NCBI GenBank assembly: GCA_947474995.1
Contig: CANJNJ010000040.1
Coordinates: forward strand, 1 to 37,815
Direction: 5' to 3'
DNA: 37,815 bases
Source: Opitutaceae bacterium
Lineage (GTDB): Bacteria; Verrucomicrobiota; Verrucomicrobiia; Opitutales; Opitutaceae
The position numbers and the translations under genes are program-made. Below are positions 13,787 through 21,393 of the stretch, piece after piece. Under the pieces are notes generated by a model that was not told the origin of the DNA, did no database searches, and was given only the letters and a program-made list of their open reading frames with translations. How positions within the stretch are numbered: the first letter of the stretch is position 1; each line of letters opens with the position of its first letter.

Positions 13787-13809
13787 CGCTCAACTCTCAT
13801 CCTTCAACC
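13787..13809. repeat. Heptanucleotide-type repeat between ccoNO and the ccoQ-like gene
   Basis: The complement of this 23-nt block reads in 7-nt units with the GTTGA core and matches the copy at 4200-4222 at about 18 of 23 positions. It fills most of the 65-bp gap and ends 18 bp before the ccoQ-like ATG, in the place of a ribosome binding region. Confidence 0.45.
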
Positions 13810-13827
13810 CTTCACTCACCACGCCCC

Positions 13828-14031
13828 ATGTTCCGGCGCCTCCTTCTCGACGGCTCGGCCGCACTTTTCACCATCACGGCGTTTGTCACCGCGGCCTCGA
13901 TCTACGTCGCCATTGCCTGGCGCGCGCTGCGGATGAAGCGTCCGCAACTCGAGCGCTTCGAAAATCTCCCGTTTGCGATCGCCACGCCCGCCGCCGGGGG
14001 CACGCCGCCCAAGTCCGGCGCCCGGGAGTAA
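13828..14031 (+). CDS. ccoQ: CcoQ/FixQ-like small cbb3 oxidase subunit
   Basis: A 67-residue protein with one membrane segment (about residues 9-31) and a cytoplasmic tail that is Arg-rich, then Pro/Gly/Ala-rich. In cbb3 operons the small gene between ccoO and ccoP encodes CcoQ, which stabilises the complex. Topology, size and position fit; the sequence itself carries little family signature. ATG 13828. The ccoP start lies 21 bp downstream. Confidence 0.65.
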   Translation: MFRRLLLDGSAALFTITAFVTAASIYVAIAWRALRMKRPQLERFENLPFAIATPAAGGTPPKSGARE

Positions 14032-14052
14032 ATACCGGCTGATTTTCCCGAC

Positions 14053-14655
14053 ATGCCTACGATGCCACCCAACGCTCCCGTCCCGCCGCCTCCCTCGTCC
14101 GAGGACTCCCTGCGTCCGCACGTCTTCGACGGTATCCAGGAATACGACAAACGGCTGCCCAACTGGTGGCTTTACACGCTCTACATTACCATCGTGTTCT
14201 GGGTGGGCTATTGGGGCTACTTCGAATGGTTCGGAATCGGGCTAAACGGACCGCAAAAGGTCGAGCAGGGGATGGCCAAAATCGAGGCGGCGCGACTCGC
14301 CTCCGTCACCACGATCGACGACGCCAGCCTCTGGAAAATGAGTCAGAACCCCGTGTTCGTAGAGGCGGGCAAGGTCGTGTTCAATTCCAACTGTATTGCG
14401 TGCCATCTCGCCAGCATGCGGGGCAAGGGGGAGAGTCCGGCGGCGATCGGTTCCGATCTCACCGATACGACTTGGCTGAACGGCGGCCGGCCGACGGAAG
14501 TTTATAATACGATTACCAAGGGAATCCTCTTGAAGGGCATGCCCACCTGGGGCCCCGTGCTCGGGGCGAAAAAAATCACGGAAGTTTGCGCTTATGTGAT
14601 GAGCAAGCATCAGGAGGGGGAGCCCATCATTCCCGCGGACGTGCCGCCCAAGTAA
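14053..14655 (+). CDS. ccoP: CcoP-type cytochrome c subunit with a single haem
   Basis: A 200-residue cytochrome that passes electrons to CcoO/CcoN. The N terminus is Pro-rich and contains HVFDGIQEYDKRLPNWW, the classic CcoP beginning, then one membrane segment (about 38-58). The periplasmic domain holds one haem c motif, C114-x-x-C117-H118, with axial Met M163 in LKGMPTWG. Canonical CcoP has about 300 residues and two haem c domains; here only one is present, and the protein stops cleanly after it with no sign of frameshift. ATG 14053. Identity as CcoP is strong from the N terminus and operon position. Confidence 0.9.
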   Translation: MPTMPPNAPVPPPPSSEDSLRPHVFDGIQEYDKRLPNWWLYTLYITIVFWVGYWGYFEWFGIGLNGPQKVEQGMAKIEAARLASVTTIDDASLWKMSQNPVFVEAGKVVFNSNCIACHLASMRGKGESPAAIGSDLTDTTWLNGGRPTEVYNTITKGILLKGMPTWGPVLGAKKITEVCAYVMSKHQEGEPIIPADVPPK

Positions 14656-14665
14656 CCCATTGCTG

Positions 14666-16216
14666 ATGCCGGATGAAAACCCAACTCCGATCGCAAACCG
14701 CCCGGCCGCCGCCCCGCAGCGTGCGACCGGCGTTGCATCGGCTGCGGTGCGCCCATCCGCACCGCGCCCACCGGACCGGAATTCGGTTACGACCATCCGC
14801 GCCGACGGCTCGCGCGTATTCCTGTTTCCCGCCGACACGCAGGGACGCTTCACGCGGGCGCGGGAGATTTCGGCCTGGGCGCTGATCGCGTTCTACCTGT
14901 CGCTGCCGTGGATCAAGATCAACGGTTACCCGGCCGTCTTCCTCGATGTCGCCGAACGGCACTTTCATCTCTTCGGTATCACGCTCGCGGCGCAGGATCT
15001 TTGGCTGCTGTTCTTCCTGATCACGGGCCTCGGGTTCTCGCTCTTCTTCATCACCGCGCTGCTGGGACGGGTTTGGTGCGGCTGGGCCTGCCCGCATACC
15101 GTATTCCTGGATCAGGTCTATCGGCGGATTGAACGCTGGATTGATGGGGACGCCCTGACGCGCCGGGCGCTGGCGGCTGCCCCGCTCACCGCAGCAAAAT
15201 TTGGCCGGCGGTTCGCCAAGCATGGATTGTACCTTTTGGTTTCGGCGATTATCACTCATCTCGCCCTCGCGTATTTCGTGTCGTTGCGGGAAGTCTGGGT
15301 GATGATCAGCGACGCGCCGGTCGAGCACTGGAGCGCCTTCGGTTTCATCGTGGTCGCCACCGGGGCGCTCTATTTCAATTTTGCCTGGTTTCGCGAACAG
15401 CTCTGCATTGTCATCTGCCCTTACGGTCGCATCCAGTCCGCCCTGATCGACGATCATTCGCTGGTGATCGCCTACGACTCCGACCGCGGTGAACCCCGGG
15501 GCAAGGCCGGCACGGTCGACGCGGGGGCCTGTGTCGACTGCCATCGCTGCGTCCAGGTCTGTCCCACCGGTATCGACATTCGCCAAGGGCTGCAGATGGA
15601 ATGCGTGGGTTGCACGGCCTGCATCGACGCCTGTGACGACGTCATGACGCGGCTGCACCGGCCGCGTGGTCTGATTCGCTACGATTCGCAGAAAGCCTTT
15701 CAGGGCAGCCGCACGCGCTGGCTCCGGCCGCGCACGATCCTCTACTTTGTGCTTTTGTTGATCGGGGCCAGCGTCGCCTTCTGGGCTCTCTCGACCGTCA
15801 AGCCGGCGAACTTCGGGGTCACGCGGATGACGGGCTCGCCTTACATCATCGAGCCGGCGTCGATTCGAAACCAATTCCTCGTTCGCATTGTCAACAAGCG
15901 GAATACGCCGGTCCAATTTGTGCTGAACGTGACCGACGCACCGGCGAACCTGCGGCGGACGGGTTTCGAGGGCGCGATCGAAGTCGGCCCGCTCGGCGAA
16001 ATGGTGCGACCGCTGATTTTGCAGCAACCGCGGGCCAGTTACACCGGCCCGTTTCATTTCACGGTCAAAGTGGGAGACGCGGCGGGCAAATTCACGCTGG
16101 GCCGCGCCGTCGATTTCCTCGGACCCGAGGCGCGGCTGCTACGCGAAGAGGAAGAGGAAAAGCGCGAGCACGGAGCCTCGCGCGAGCACGAGGAGGAAAA
16201 ACGTGGACACAAGTGA
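14666..16216 (+). CDS. ccoG: CcoG/FixG/RdxA cytochrome c oxidase accessory protein
   Basis: A 516-residue membrane iron-sulfur protein, needed for cbb3 oxidase assembly in other bacteria, where CcoG has been shown to reduce copper. Residues 1-60 are Pro/Ala-rich and cytoplasmic. Several membrane segments follow (about 70-135, 185-205, 225-245 and 357-375). The sequence VWCGWACPHTVFLDQVYRRI (about 137-156) is the FixG hallmark, with CPYGRIQSAL at 251-260. Two 4Fe-4S sites use C289, C292, C295, C299 and C313, C316, C319, C323. The C-terminal part is the immunoglobulin-like FixG domain, ending in a Glu/Lys/Arg-rich tail. A TTG at 14660 is possible; the ATG at 14666, 10 bp after ccoP, is preferred. 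Confidence 0.93.
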   Translation: MPDENPTPIANRPAAAPQRATGVASAAVRPSAPRPPDRNSVTTIRADGSRVFLFPADTQGRFTRAREISAWALIAFYLSLPWIKINGYPAVFLDVAERHFHLFGITLAAQDLWLLFFLITGLGFSLFFITALLGRVWCGWACPHTVFLDQVYRRIERWIDGDALTRRALAAAPLTAAKFGRRFAKHGLYLLVSAIITHLALAYFVSLREVWVMISDAPVEHWSAFGFIVVATGALYFNFAWFREQLCIVICPYGRIQSALIDDHSLVIAYDSDRGEPRGKAGTVDAGACVDCHRCVQVCPTGIDIRQGLQMECVGCTACIDACDDVMTRLHRPRGLIRYDSQKAFQGSRTRWLRPRTILYFVLLLIGASVAFWALSTVKPANFGVTRMTGSPYIIEPASIRNQFLVRIVNKRNTPVQFVLNVTDAPANLRRTGFEGAIEVGPLGEMVRPLILQQPRASYTGPFHFTVKVGDAAGKFTLGRAVDFLGPEARLLREEEEEKREHGASREHEEEKRGHK

Positions 16217-16442
16217 TCTTGGTCGCATCCCACTGGCCCTGCCGCGGACCGAGGCGGAAGGCCCCGCCGCGCCGCCGCCGTCACGCGTGTGGCTTTGGTT
16301 TGTCGCCGTCTTCGCGTTTCAATGGGCGGCTTGGATCGCCTGGTTCGTGATCGCGTCGCAGCACCAGGTTCAGGAAGTCCCGCTGGCCCCGCGGGTTTCG
16401 GCCCCGGCGGCGGACCGCGGGAAGAAAACCCCCGACCCGTGA
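16203..16442 (+). CDS. Small membrane protein in the CcoH position
   Basis: A 79-residue protein starting with GTG and overlapping the end of ccoG by 14 bp, which suggests translational coupling. It has one membrane segment (about residues 28-50, VWLWFVAVFAFQWAAWIAWF) between a Pro-rich N terminus and a short charged tail. In standard ccoGHIS operons this position holds CcoH/FixH, a protein of about 150 residues with a periplasmic domain. Here only the anchor-like part is seen, so it may be a reduced CcoH or an unrelated small subunit. Coding is supported by the tight spacing with both neighbours. Confidence 0.6.
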   Translation: MDTSDLGRIPLALPRTEAEGPAAPPPSRVWLWFVAVFAFQWAAWIAWFVIASQHQVQEVPLAPRVSAPAADRGKKTPDP

Positions 16443-16445
16443 CCC

Positions 16446-17153
16446 ATGGACTACGCTGCCGTTAACTCTCCGACCGCCGCGTTCCTTGCCGGCCTGGTGA
16501 CGAGCCTGCACTGCGTCGGGATGTGCGGACCGCTGGCGTGTGTGCTGCTGCCGGTGCGCCACGCTTCGGGCCAGCCCGGCGAGGATCCGCAGATCGTGAG
16601 TTCCGTCTATCATGTCGCCCGCCTGATCGGCTATGCGGCGCTGGGGGCGCTGGCCGGCGCCCTCGGGCAGGCGCCCCTCGCGTGGCTCTCGCATTCCGCG
16701 CTGCGCTGGCTGCCGTGGATCATGGTGCTGTTCTTTGTCGCGCTGGCCCTGCGCTGGGATCGTTATCTGCCAAAGTTGATGGCGCTGACCCGAATCACCT
16801 GGCAGTTGCAGGGTTGGATGCGCGGTCGTTCCCGGGTTCAGGCGGCGGCGGCGCTGGGCCTCGCGACGCCGTTGCTGCCGTGCGGCCCGCTCTATTTCAT
16901 GGCCATGCTCGCGTTGCTGGCCGGTTCGGCGTTGCGCGGGGTCGAGGTCATGCTGGCCTTCGGACTGGGCACCATCCCGCTCCTGTGGTTTGCCCAATCG
17001 CAATTTCACTGGATTCGTCAGCGCTTGTCGCCGCTTTGGCTTGGTCGCGTGCGGGTAGCGCTGGCGCTTTCTGTCGCCGCCCTGATCGGTTGGCGGTTGC
17101 GCGGCACGCTGGGGTTCGCCGGTCCCGATCCGTCGGCGCTCTTTTGCTTCTGA
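16446..17153 (+). CDS. SafE/DsbD_2-type membrane protein of the cbb3 assembly cluster
   Basis: A 235-residue polytopic membrane protein with about six hydrophobic segments. Near the start it has LVTSLHCVGMCGPLACV, and later LGLATPLLPCGPLYFMAML. The paired C-G-x-C-G-P and P-C-G-P motifs are typical of the TauE/SafE-like, DsbD transmembrane-like family often encoded beside ccoI. Family members are linked to metal or reductant transfer across the membrane during oxidase maturation; the precise role is not settled. The start lies 3 bp after the preceding gene and the stop 1 bp before ccoI, so it is firmly in the operon. Confidence 0.8.
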   Translation: MDYAAVNSPTAAFLAGLVTSLHCVGMCGPLACVLLPVRHASGQPGEDPQIVSSVYHVARLIGYAALGALAGALGQAPLAWLSHSALRWLPWIMVLFFVALALRWDRYLPKLMALTRITWQLQGWMRGRSRVQAAAALGLATPLLPCGPLYFMAMLALLAGSALRGVEVMLAFGLGTIPLLWFAQSQFHWIRQRLSPLWLGRVRVALALSVAALIGWRLRGTLGFAGPDPSALFCF

Positions 17154-17154
17154 G

Positions 17155-19608
17155 ATGAATGCCGTCTCCCTTGCTTCCGGCCAGCCGACCGAACTTCCCG
17201 TCGAACCGATTCGGGGTGAAGGTCCCGCCACGCGGAAAGGCCAGCCGGTCTGCCGGCACTGCGGGTCGGCGTTGATCGACGCGCGAATGGTGGAGCGCGG
17301 CTTTTGTTGCGCCGGCTGCGCGTATGTTTACCGGTTGGTGCAGGAAAGCGGTCTGGGTGGCTACTATCGCATCAAGGACGAGGTCACGACTCCGGCCGAC
17401 GCCGCCGTATTCCAGCCGCGCGATTACGCCTGGCTGGAGGTCGCCCAACGCGAGGCCGGGGAGGTGGCGGGTGGGACGGAGGCCCGCTCGCGTATTCCCG
17501 AACTCACGCTCGACGTCCAGGGCATCTCGTGCGCCGGCTGTGTTTGGTTGATTGAGCGGGTGTTTCAGCAGGGTGCGGGCGCGCGGGATATTTTCGTCAA
17601 CGCCCAGTACGGCGCGATGCGTCTGCGCTGGATACCCGGCGAATTCTCCGCCGTGGACTTCGCTCGACGGTTGCAATCATTCGGCTATGCGGTCGGCCCG
17701 GCCGGCGCGGCCAGCGCGGAGCCCGAAAGCCGCGCGTTGGTGAAACGCCTCGGGCTGTGTGCCGCGTTTGCCCTGAACGTCATGTTGTTCGCGTGGCCCG
17801 TGTACTTCGGGATGGAACCCACTTTTCAGTACGCGGGTTTATTTGGCGTTCTTTCGCTGGCCTTTGGCACCCTGAGCTTTCTCGTCGGGGGGACGTATTT
17901 TGTCGGACGAGCCGTGCGGGCGTTGCGCGAGGGGGCGATGCACATCGATCTGCCGATCGCCCTCGGCATTGTCGCCGCCTACGCCGGTTCGCTCTACGGC
18001 TGGATGGCTGGCCAGGAGCGGTTCGTTTACTTCGATTTTGTTTCCGCGTTTATCCTGCTGATGTTGGTGGGGCGCTGGGCGCAGGTCGTGGCCGTCGAGG
18101 GCAACCGGCGCCGGTTGCTGCGGCAGCAGACCCGGTTGCCCCGGATTCGTCTGGCCGATGGCTCCGCGGTCGAAGTGGGGGAACTGCGCCTCGGCGCCAC
18201 GGTGGTGCTCGCGGCGGGAGAAACGCTCGCGGTCGAGTCCCGGCTCGAATCCGCGGCGGCGATCTTCTCGCTCGCGTCCATCAACGGGGAAGCGGAGCCG
18301 AGAAATTTTTCCGCCGGACAACGTGTGCCGGCGGGCGCGATCAACGTCGGCCGCGGCGAGCTTCGACTCGTGACGCTGCAGGTTTGGGCTGATTCGCTTT
18401 TGGCGCAGTTGTTGCAACCCGTGACTCGGCCGGGCGACCGGCAAGGCCTGCTCGAGCGCATCGTGCGTGGCTATTTGATCGGCATTCTGGCCGTGGCCGC
18501 CCTGGCGGGCGCGGGTTGGTGGTTGGGCACCCACGATGCGGTTCGAACCTGGGCGGTCGTGACGGCCGTCCTGGTGGTGTCGTGTCCGTGTGCGGTGGGC
18601 CTCGCGTTCCCCTTGGCGGATGAAATTGCCACCGTCGCCTTGCGGCGCCGCGGTGTCTTCGTGCGCGACGGTGACTTGTGGTCGAACCTGGTTCGCGTGC
18701 GCCAACTTGTTTTCGACAAGACCGGCACGCTGACCCTCGAAACGCCCACGTTGCAAAATCCGGAGGCGGTGCACGCCCTCGACCCCACCGCCCGCTCGGC
18801 GCTGTTCGCACTGGTTCGTGACAGTGCCCATCCGATCAGCCAGTCCGTCCTGGAGTCGCTTCTCGCCGACGGTCCGGCCGAGGCGCTGGCGGGTGAGATC
18901 ATTGAATCCATTGGCGCTGGCGTCGAACTGGGCCCCTGGTCGCTGGGCCGGCCGGGTTGGCGCGGGTTCCCTGCAAGTGAAAAAAATGCGGCGGTTGCTG
19001 CGGCCACCGATGTGGGTGACGCGGTTTTTGCCTGCGGCGGACGGGTGCTGGCCCGGTTTCACTTTACGGACACGGCGAGGTCCGACGCGCGCGTTGAGGT
19101 CGGGGCGATGGCCCGACGGGGATTGGCGATATTCATTTTGAGCGGCGACCGGCGCGAAAAGGTGGAAAAACTCGCGGCCGAATTGGGTCTGCCGCCAGCG
19201 CACGCTTTGGGTGAACTCTCGCCGCAGGCCAAGGCCGACTGGCTGGAAAGTCACGGCGCCGGGTCGACGCTGATGCTGGGCGACGGGGCCAACGACAGCC
19301 TTGCCTTCGATCGCGCGCTCTGCCGCGGCACGCCGGTGATTCACCGGGGGGGGCTGGAGCGCAAAGCCGATTTTTATTATCTCGGACGTGGCATCGGCGG
19401 TCTCCGCGCCCTTTTCGAAATCGACGCTCTGCGCCGTCGCACCCACCTCCTCATCCTCGTTTTCTCGGTGGCCTACAACGTGGCCGCGGTCGGTCTCGCG
19501 CTGGCTGGGCGGATGAATCCGCTGGTGGCGGCCGCACTGATGCCGGCCAATTCCCTCCTCACGCTGGCCATCGTCACCGGCGGCATGCGCCGCGTCATCG
19601 CCCGCTGA
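17155..19608 (+). CDS. ccoI: CcoI/FixI copper-translocating P1B-type ATPase
   Basis: An 817-residue heavy-metal P-type ATPase that in cbb3 operons exports copper for the CuB centre. The N terminus has a Cys-rich metal-binding region typical of FixI (C33, C36, C51, C52, C55). A heavy-metal-associated domain follows with GISCAGC (C126, C129). Eight membrane segments surround the ion-binding CPC (C477-P-C479). The phosphorylated aspartate is D521 in DKTGTL, and the hinge motif GDGANDS begins near G709. The ATG lies 1 bp after the upstream stop. It is the last gene of the oxidase unit; overlapping palindromes follow at 19639-19676. Confidence 0.93.
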   Translation: MNAVSLASGQPTELPVEPIRGEGPATRKGQPVCRHCGSALIDARMVERGFCCAGCAYVYRLVQESGLGGYYRIKDEVTTPADAAVFQPRDYAWLEVAQREAGEVAGGTEARSRIPELTLDVQGISCAGCVWLIERVFQQGAGARDIFVNAQYGAMRLRWIPGEFSAVDFARRLQSFGYAVGPAGAASAEPESRALVKRLGLCAAFALNVMLFAWPVYFGMEPTFQYAGLFGVLSLAFGTLSFLVGGTYFVGRAVRALREGAMHIDLPIALGIVAAYAGSLYGWMAGQERFVYFDFVSAFILLMLVGRWAQVVAVEGNRRRLLRQQTRLPRIRLADGSAVEVGELRLGATVVLAAGETLAVESRLESAAAIFSLASINGEAEPRNFSAGQRVPAGAINVGRGELRLVTLQVWADSLLAQLLQPVTRPGDRQGLLERIVRGYLIGILAVAALAGAGWWLGTHDAVRTWAVVTAVLVVSCPCAVGLAFPLADEIATVALRRRGVFVRDGDLWSNLVRVRQLVFDKTGTLTLETPTLQNPEAVHALDPTARSALFALVRDSAHPISQSVLESLLADGPAEALAGEIIESIGAGVELGPWSLGRPGWRGFPASEKNAAVAAATDVGDAVFACGGRVLARFHFTDTARSDARVEVGAMARRGLAIFILSGDRREKVEKLAAELGLPPAHALGELSPQAKADWLESHGAGSTLMLGDGANDSLAFDRALCRGTPVIHRGGLERKADFYYLGRGIGGLRALFEIDALRRRTHLLILVFSVAYNVAAVGLALAGRMNPLVAAALMPANSLLTLAIVTGGMRRVIAR

Positions 19609-19638
19609 CCCGCCCCGGTCTCCTCTGCTGCACCGGGG

Positions 19639-19676
19639 AAACCCGATCCGGGTTTGTCATCTATTAGATGACAAAC
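19639..19676. terminator. Two overlapping, mutually exclusive palindromes after ccoI
   Basis: Palindrome 1 pairs AAACCCG (19639-19645) with CGGGTTT (19649-19655). Palindrome 2 pairs GTTTGTCATCT (19652-19662) with AGATGACAAAC (19666-19676), 11 perfect pairs with a 3-nt loop. They share GTTT at 19652-19655, so only one can form fully. Lying between convergent ccoI and yqjK, they probably act as a bidirectional 3' end, without a long T-run. Confidence 0.5.
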
Positions 19677-19700
19677 AGGCCGGTCGCGGACGTGACGGCA

Positions 19701-19712
19701 GGGGGGGGGGGG
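19701..19712. repeat. Run of twelve G
   Basis: Twelve consecutive G residues directly follow, on the minus strand as C12, the TAG stop of the yqjK-like gene (complement of 19713-19715). Such tracts are prone to slippage. Being just outside the gene, length change would not alter the protein as drawn. Confidence 0.8.
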
Positions 19713-20021
19713 CTACGGGCTTGTGGGGCGCGTGGGAGAGCGGCGGAAGGCGTGCACGAGGAGACGGGCGAACCGGAACAGCCATCCGAATTTCCGGCCG
19801 GCGTTCGACTCGGTGCGGGTAAAAATGGAGGCAAGGGGGCCAGCCGCCAGGTCCACGTACGGCGAGATTTGACGCCCCAAGGCGATCGCGCGGTCGAGCC
19901 AGGTGAGCGGCCGCAGCACGGTGGTCGCCGCGTGCGCGCACTCCGTCCGCCGCAAGGCGATCCGCAACTGCAGGACACTCTTGCGTTGGGCGATAAGCGC
20001 TAGTTCCCGTTCCGGATGCAT
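19713..20021 (-). CDS. yqjK: YqjK-like protein
   Basis: A 102-residue basic protein starting MHPERELALIAQRKSVLQLR. The pattern of an N-terminal helix with R-x-x-L-x-x-Q-R, a central hydrophobic part, and a basic Arg-rich tail follows enterobacterial YqjK, whose function is unknown. It overlaps the end of the yqjE-like gene by 22 bp. The longer frame to 20438 is only the shadow of yqjE. Identity is supported mainly by gene order (yqjD-yqjE-yqjK) and length. Confidence 0.6.
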   Translation of the reverse strand: MHPERELALIAQRKSVLQLRIALRRTECAHAATTVLRPLTWLDRAIALGRQISPYVDLAAGPLASIFTRTESNAGRKFGWLFRFARLLVHAFRRSPTRPTSP

Positions 20022-20401
20022 GTGCGGTCGGCCGTGAGTTCCTGCACGGTGCCTTCGAACGGCTGCGGCTGGCGGGCCACGAAACATCGAAAGGCGAAGA
20101 GGCCGGCCACGAACGCAACCGCATAGGCTCCGGCGAGGAGCGCGAGGACGGCCAGTCGGGCGCTTTCCCAAAAATAATATACCAGCGCCAGGCTGGCGAA
20201 CGTCAGTGCTATTATGCCCGTAAAAACGATGACACGGATCCAGGCGAATAACTGGATCAACCGGAGTTTCTCCTCCTGCAGTTCGAGGCCAAGTAATTCC
20301 ACCCGTTCCTGCAGGCTCGCCAGCAACCCGTCGGCCAGCGCCCGCAGCGCGGCGACGAAGCCGGTCGGAGGTGCAGGAGCGGGTTCCCTGACGGCGAGCA
20401 A
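20000..20401 (-). CDS. yqjE: YqjE-like membrane protein (holin superfamily III / DUF1469)
   Basis: A 133-residue membrane protein with two membrane segments in a hairpin (IRVIVFTGIIALTFASLALVYYF region, then LAVLALLAGAYAVAFVAGLF). Before them is an amphipathic helix LQERVELLGLELQEEKLRL, the mark of the YqjE/DUF1469 family. The role is unknown; relatives are associated with stress or stationary phase. A GTG at 20479 would give 26 more residues overlapping yqjD with Arg/Pro-rich sequence that is just the shadow of yqjD. TTG at 20401, 5 bp after the yqjD stop, gives a length close to E. coli YqjE (134). Confidence 0.75.
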   Translation of the reverse strand: MLAVREPAPAPPTGFVAALRALADGLLASLQERVELLGLELQEEKLRLIQLFAWIRVIVFTGIIALTFASLALVYYFWESARLAVLALLAGAYAVAFVAGLFAFRCFVARQPQPFEGTVQELTADRTCIRNGN

Positions 20402-20406
20402 TCGCG

Positions 20407-20724
20407 TTACTTCGTGCGACGTCCAACCAGGAGGCCAATCAGGAGACCGGCTCCGAGGACGGCCGCGGTCGATTGACACGGGTGCTCGCGAATTGTCGTG
20501 TCGGTGGCTTTCGCCCCAGCGACCACCTTCTTTTTGGCGGCCGCATACAGGTCGGCCGCGCGTTCCTGCGCGGCGGTAAATCGCGCCTTGAGGGCGGTCA
20601 GGGCATCGGCTGAATGTTCGGTGACGGAATCGGCCAGCATCTTTTCAGCTTCGCCGACCAACGTGCGTAGTTCGTTCAGCAGTTCCTCAGGTGTCTGGGC
20701 GGTGGGCTCAGTTCGATTTTTCAT
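20407..20724 (-). CDS. yqjD: YqjD/ElaB (DUF883) family protein
   Basis: A 105-residue protein with a long amphipathic helical region (residues about 12-75, rich in Glu, Ala, Lys) and a C-terminal membrane anchor LGAGLLIGLLVGRR. This is the DUF883 plan: in E. coli, YqjD and ElaB are tail-anchored inner-membrane proteins that bind ribosomes in stationary phase. HPCQSTAAVLGAG is close to the family's HPWQSVGVAAG-like motif. First gene of a yqjD-yqjE-yqjK set with 5-bp and overlapping junctions. Confidence 0.85.
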   Translation of the reverse strand: MKNRTEPTAQTPEELLNELRTLVGEAEKMLADSVTEHSADALTALKARFTAAQERAADLYAAAKKKVVAGAKATDTTIREHPCQSTAAVLGAGLLIGLLVGRRTK

Positions 20725-21282
20725 ATGGGTGGAGGTTCAATCTATCGCTGCTGCTGTGACACGGAAAGGTACGCCTCGGTGTCAGGAGATGCTGCGCCCG
20801 GGTTGCCAATTTTTAGGCGAGCTTTGACCAGCGCGATTTACGAAAACCGAACTCGTGGGTGTGACGCCGGCCGAAGCGCCGGCCGAGCGCGGCCAACTGC
20901 TCAACGGGCTGGGCGGCGAAACTTGGCCAGCCCTGCGCAGGCTCCCGCAGGCGTCGCCGGCGGCATTTCGGGCCAAATTTATGAGATGGCGTGGCAATTC
21001 TACCCCGGCCTGCCAGGCGGTCATAAGGTCAATACGCGGAGGCGGGACCCAATCGTCTTTCGCTTGCTGGAGGGGTGGAGGAACGCCCTTTGACCAAAAT
21101 TTTTCGAGGACGGGCGCGAACTCCCGCACGACAATTTTCCGATGTGGTTGGCCACAAATTGCCCCGATAGGGGTGAAATAAAATTCGCGACACGTGTTCA
21201 GCCGTTGTGCCCACCGGTGTAGTTTGTGGCAAAAACAGCCTTGGGCATTCGCTTCGGCCGTGACCCCCGCGGGCAGAATTGA

Positions 21283-21305
21283 AGTTGGGGGTTGAAAGTT
21301 GAAAG
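21283..21305. repeat. Heptanucleotide-type repeat upstream of dnaX
   Basis: 7-nt units with the GTTGA core (AGTTGGG, GGTTGAA, AGTTGAA). It matches the copy at 4200-4222 at about 18 of 23 positions, and lies 88 bp before dnaX. Confidence 0.5.
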
Positions 21306-21351
21306 CCGCTGCGCTCGCTAGGGGACGTCGGGGAGAAAAGTCGGCCGTGGC

Positions 21352-21386
21352 CTTAACCTTTACTCCTTAAACTTTAAACGCTCAGC
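21352..21386. repeat. Diverged heptad repeat just before dnaX
   Basis: On the complement, TTAA-containing units recur with a period of about 7 nt (AAAGTTT, AAGGAGT, AAAGGTT). It ends 7 bp before the dnaX TTG start, leaving no usual Shine-Dalgarno sequence. Confidence 0.35.
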
Positions 21387-21393
21387 TATCCGC

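Larger units (their letters stand above)
20725..21393. other. 669-bp region without a confident gene upstream of dnaX
   Basis: No complete gene is recognisable. A plus-strand frame at about 20956-21223 reads protein-like (GISGQIYEMAWQFYPGLPGG; PIVFRLLEGWRNAL), is broken by TGA at 21091-21093, and continues FFEDGRELPHDNFPMWLATN to TAG near 21223. This may be the end of a decayed gene. Two heptanucleotide-type repeats lie at 21283-21305 and about 21352-21386. I looked for a signal recognition particle RNA, often upstream of dnaX, and did not find its GGTCAGG...GCAGC core. Confidence 0.4.

Noticed and set aside
17839-19446. 535-codon minus-strand frame opposite ccoI
   Set aside because: Antisense shadow: low-complexity Arg/Gln/His composition, no start context, and the plus strand holds all P-type ATPase motifs.
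20725-21393. Signal recognition particle RNA gene upstream of dnaX
   Set aside because: This is a frequent location, but the conserved GGTCAGG...GGAAGCAGC core is not present on either strand.
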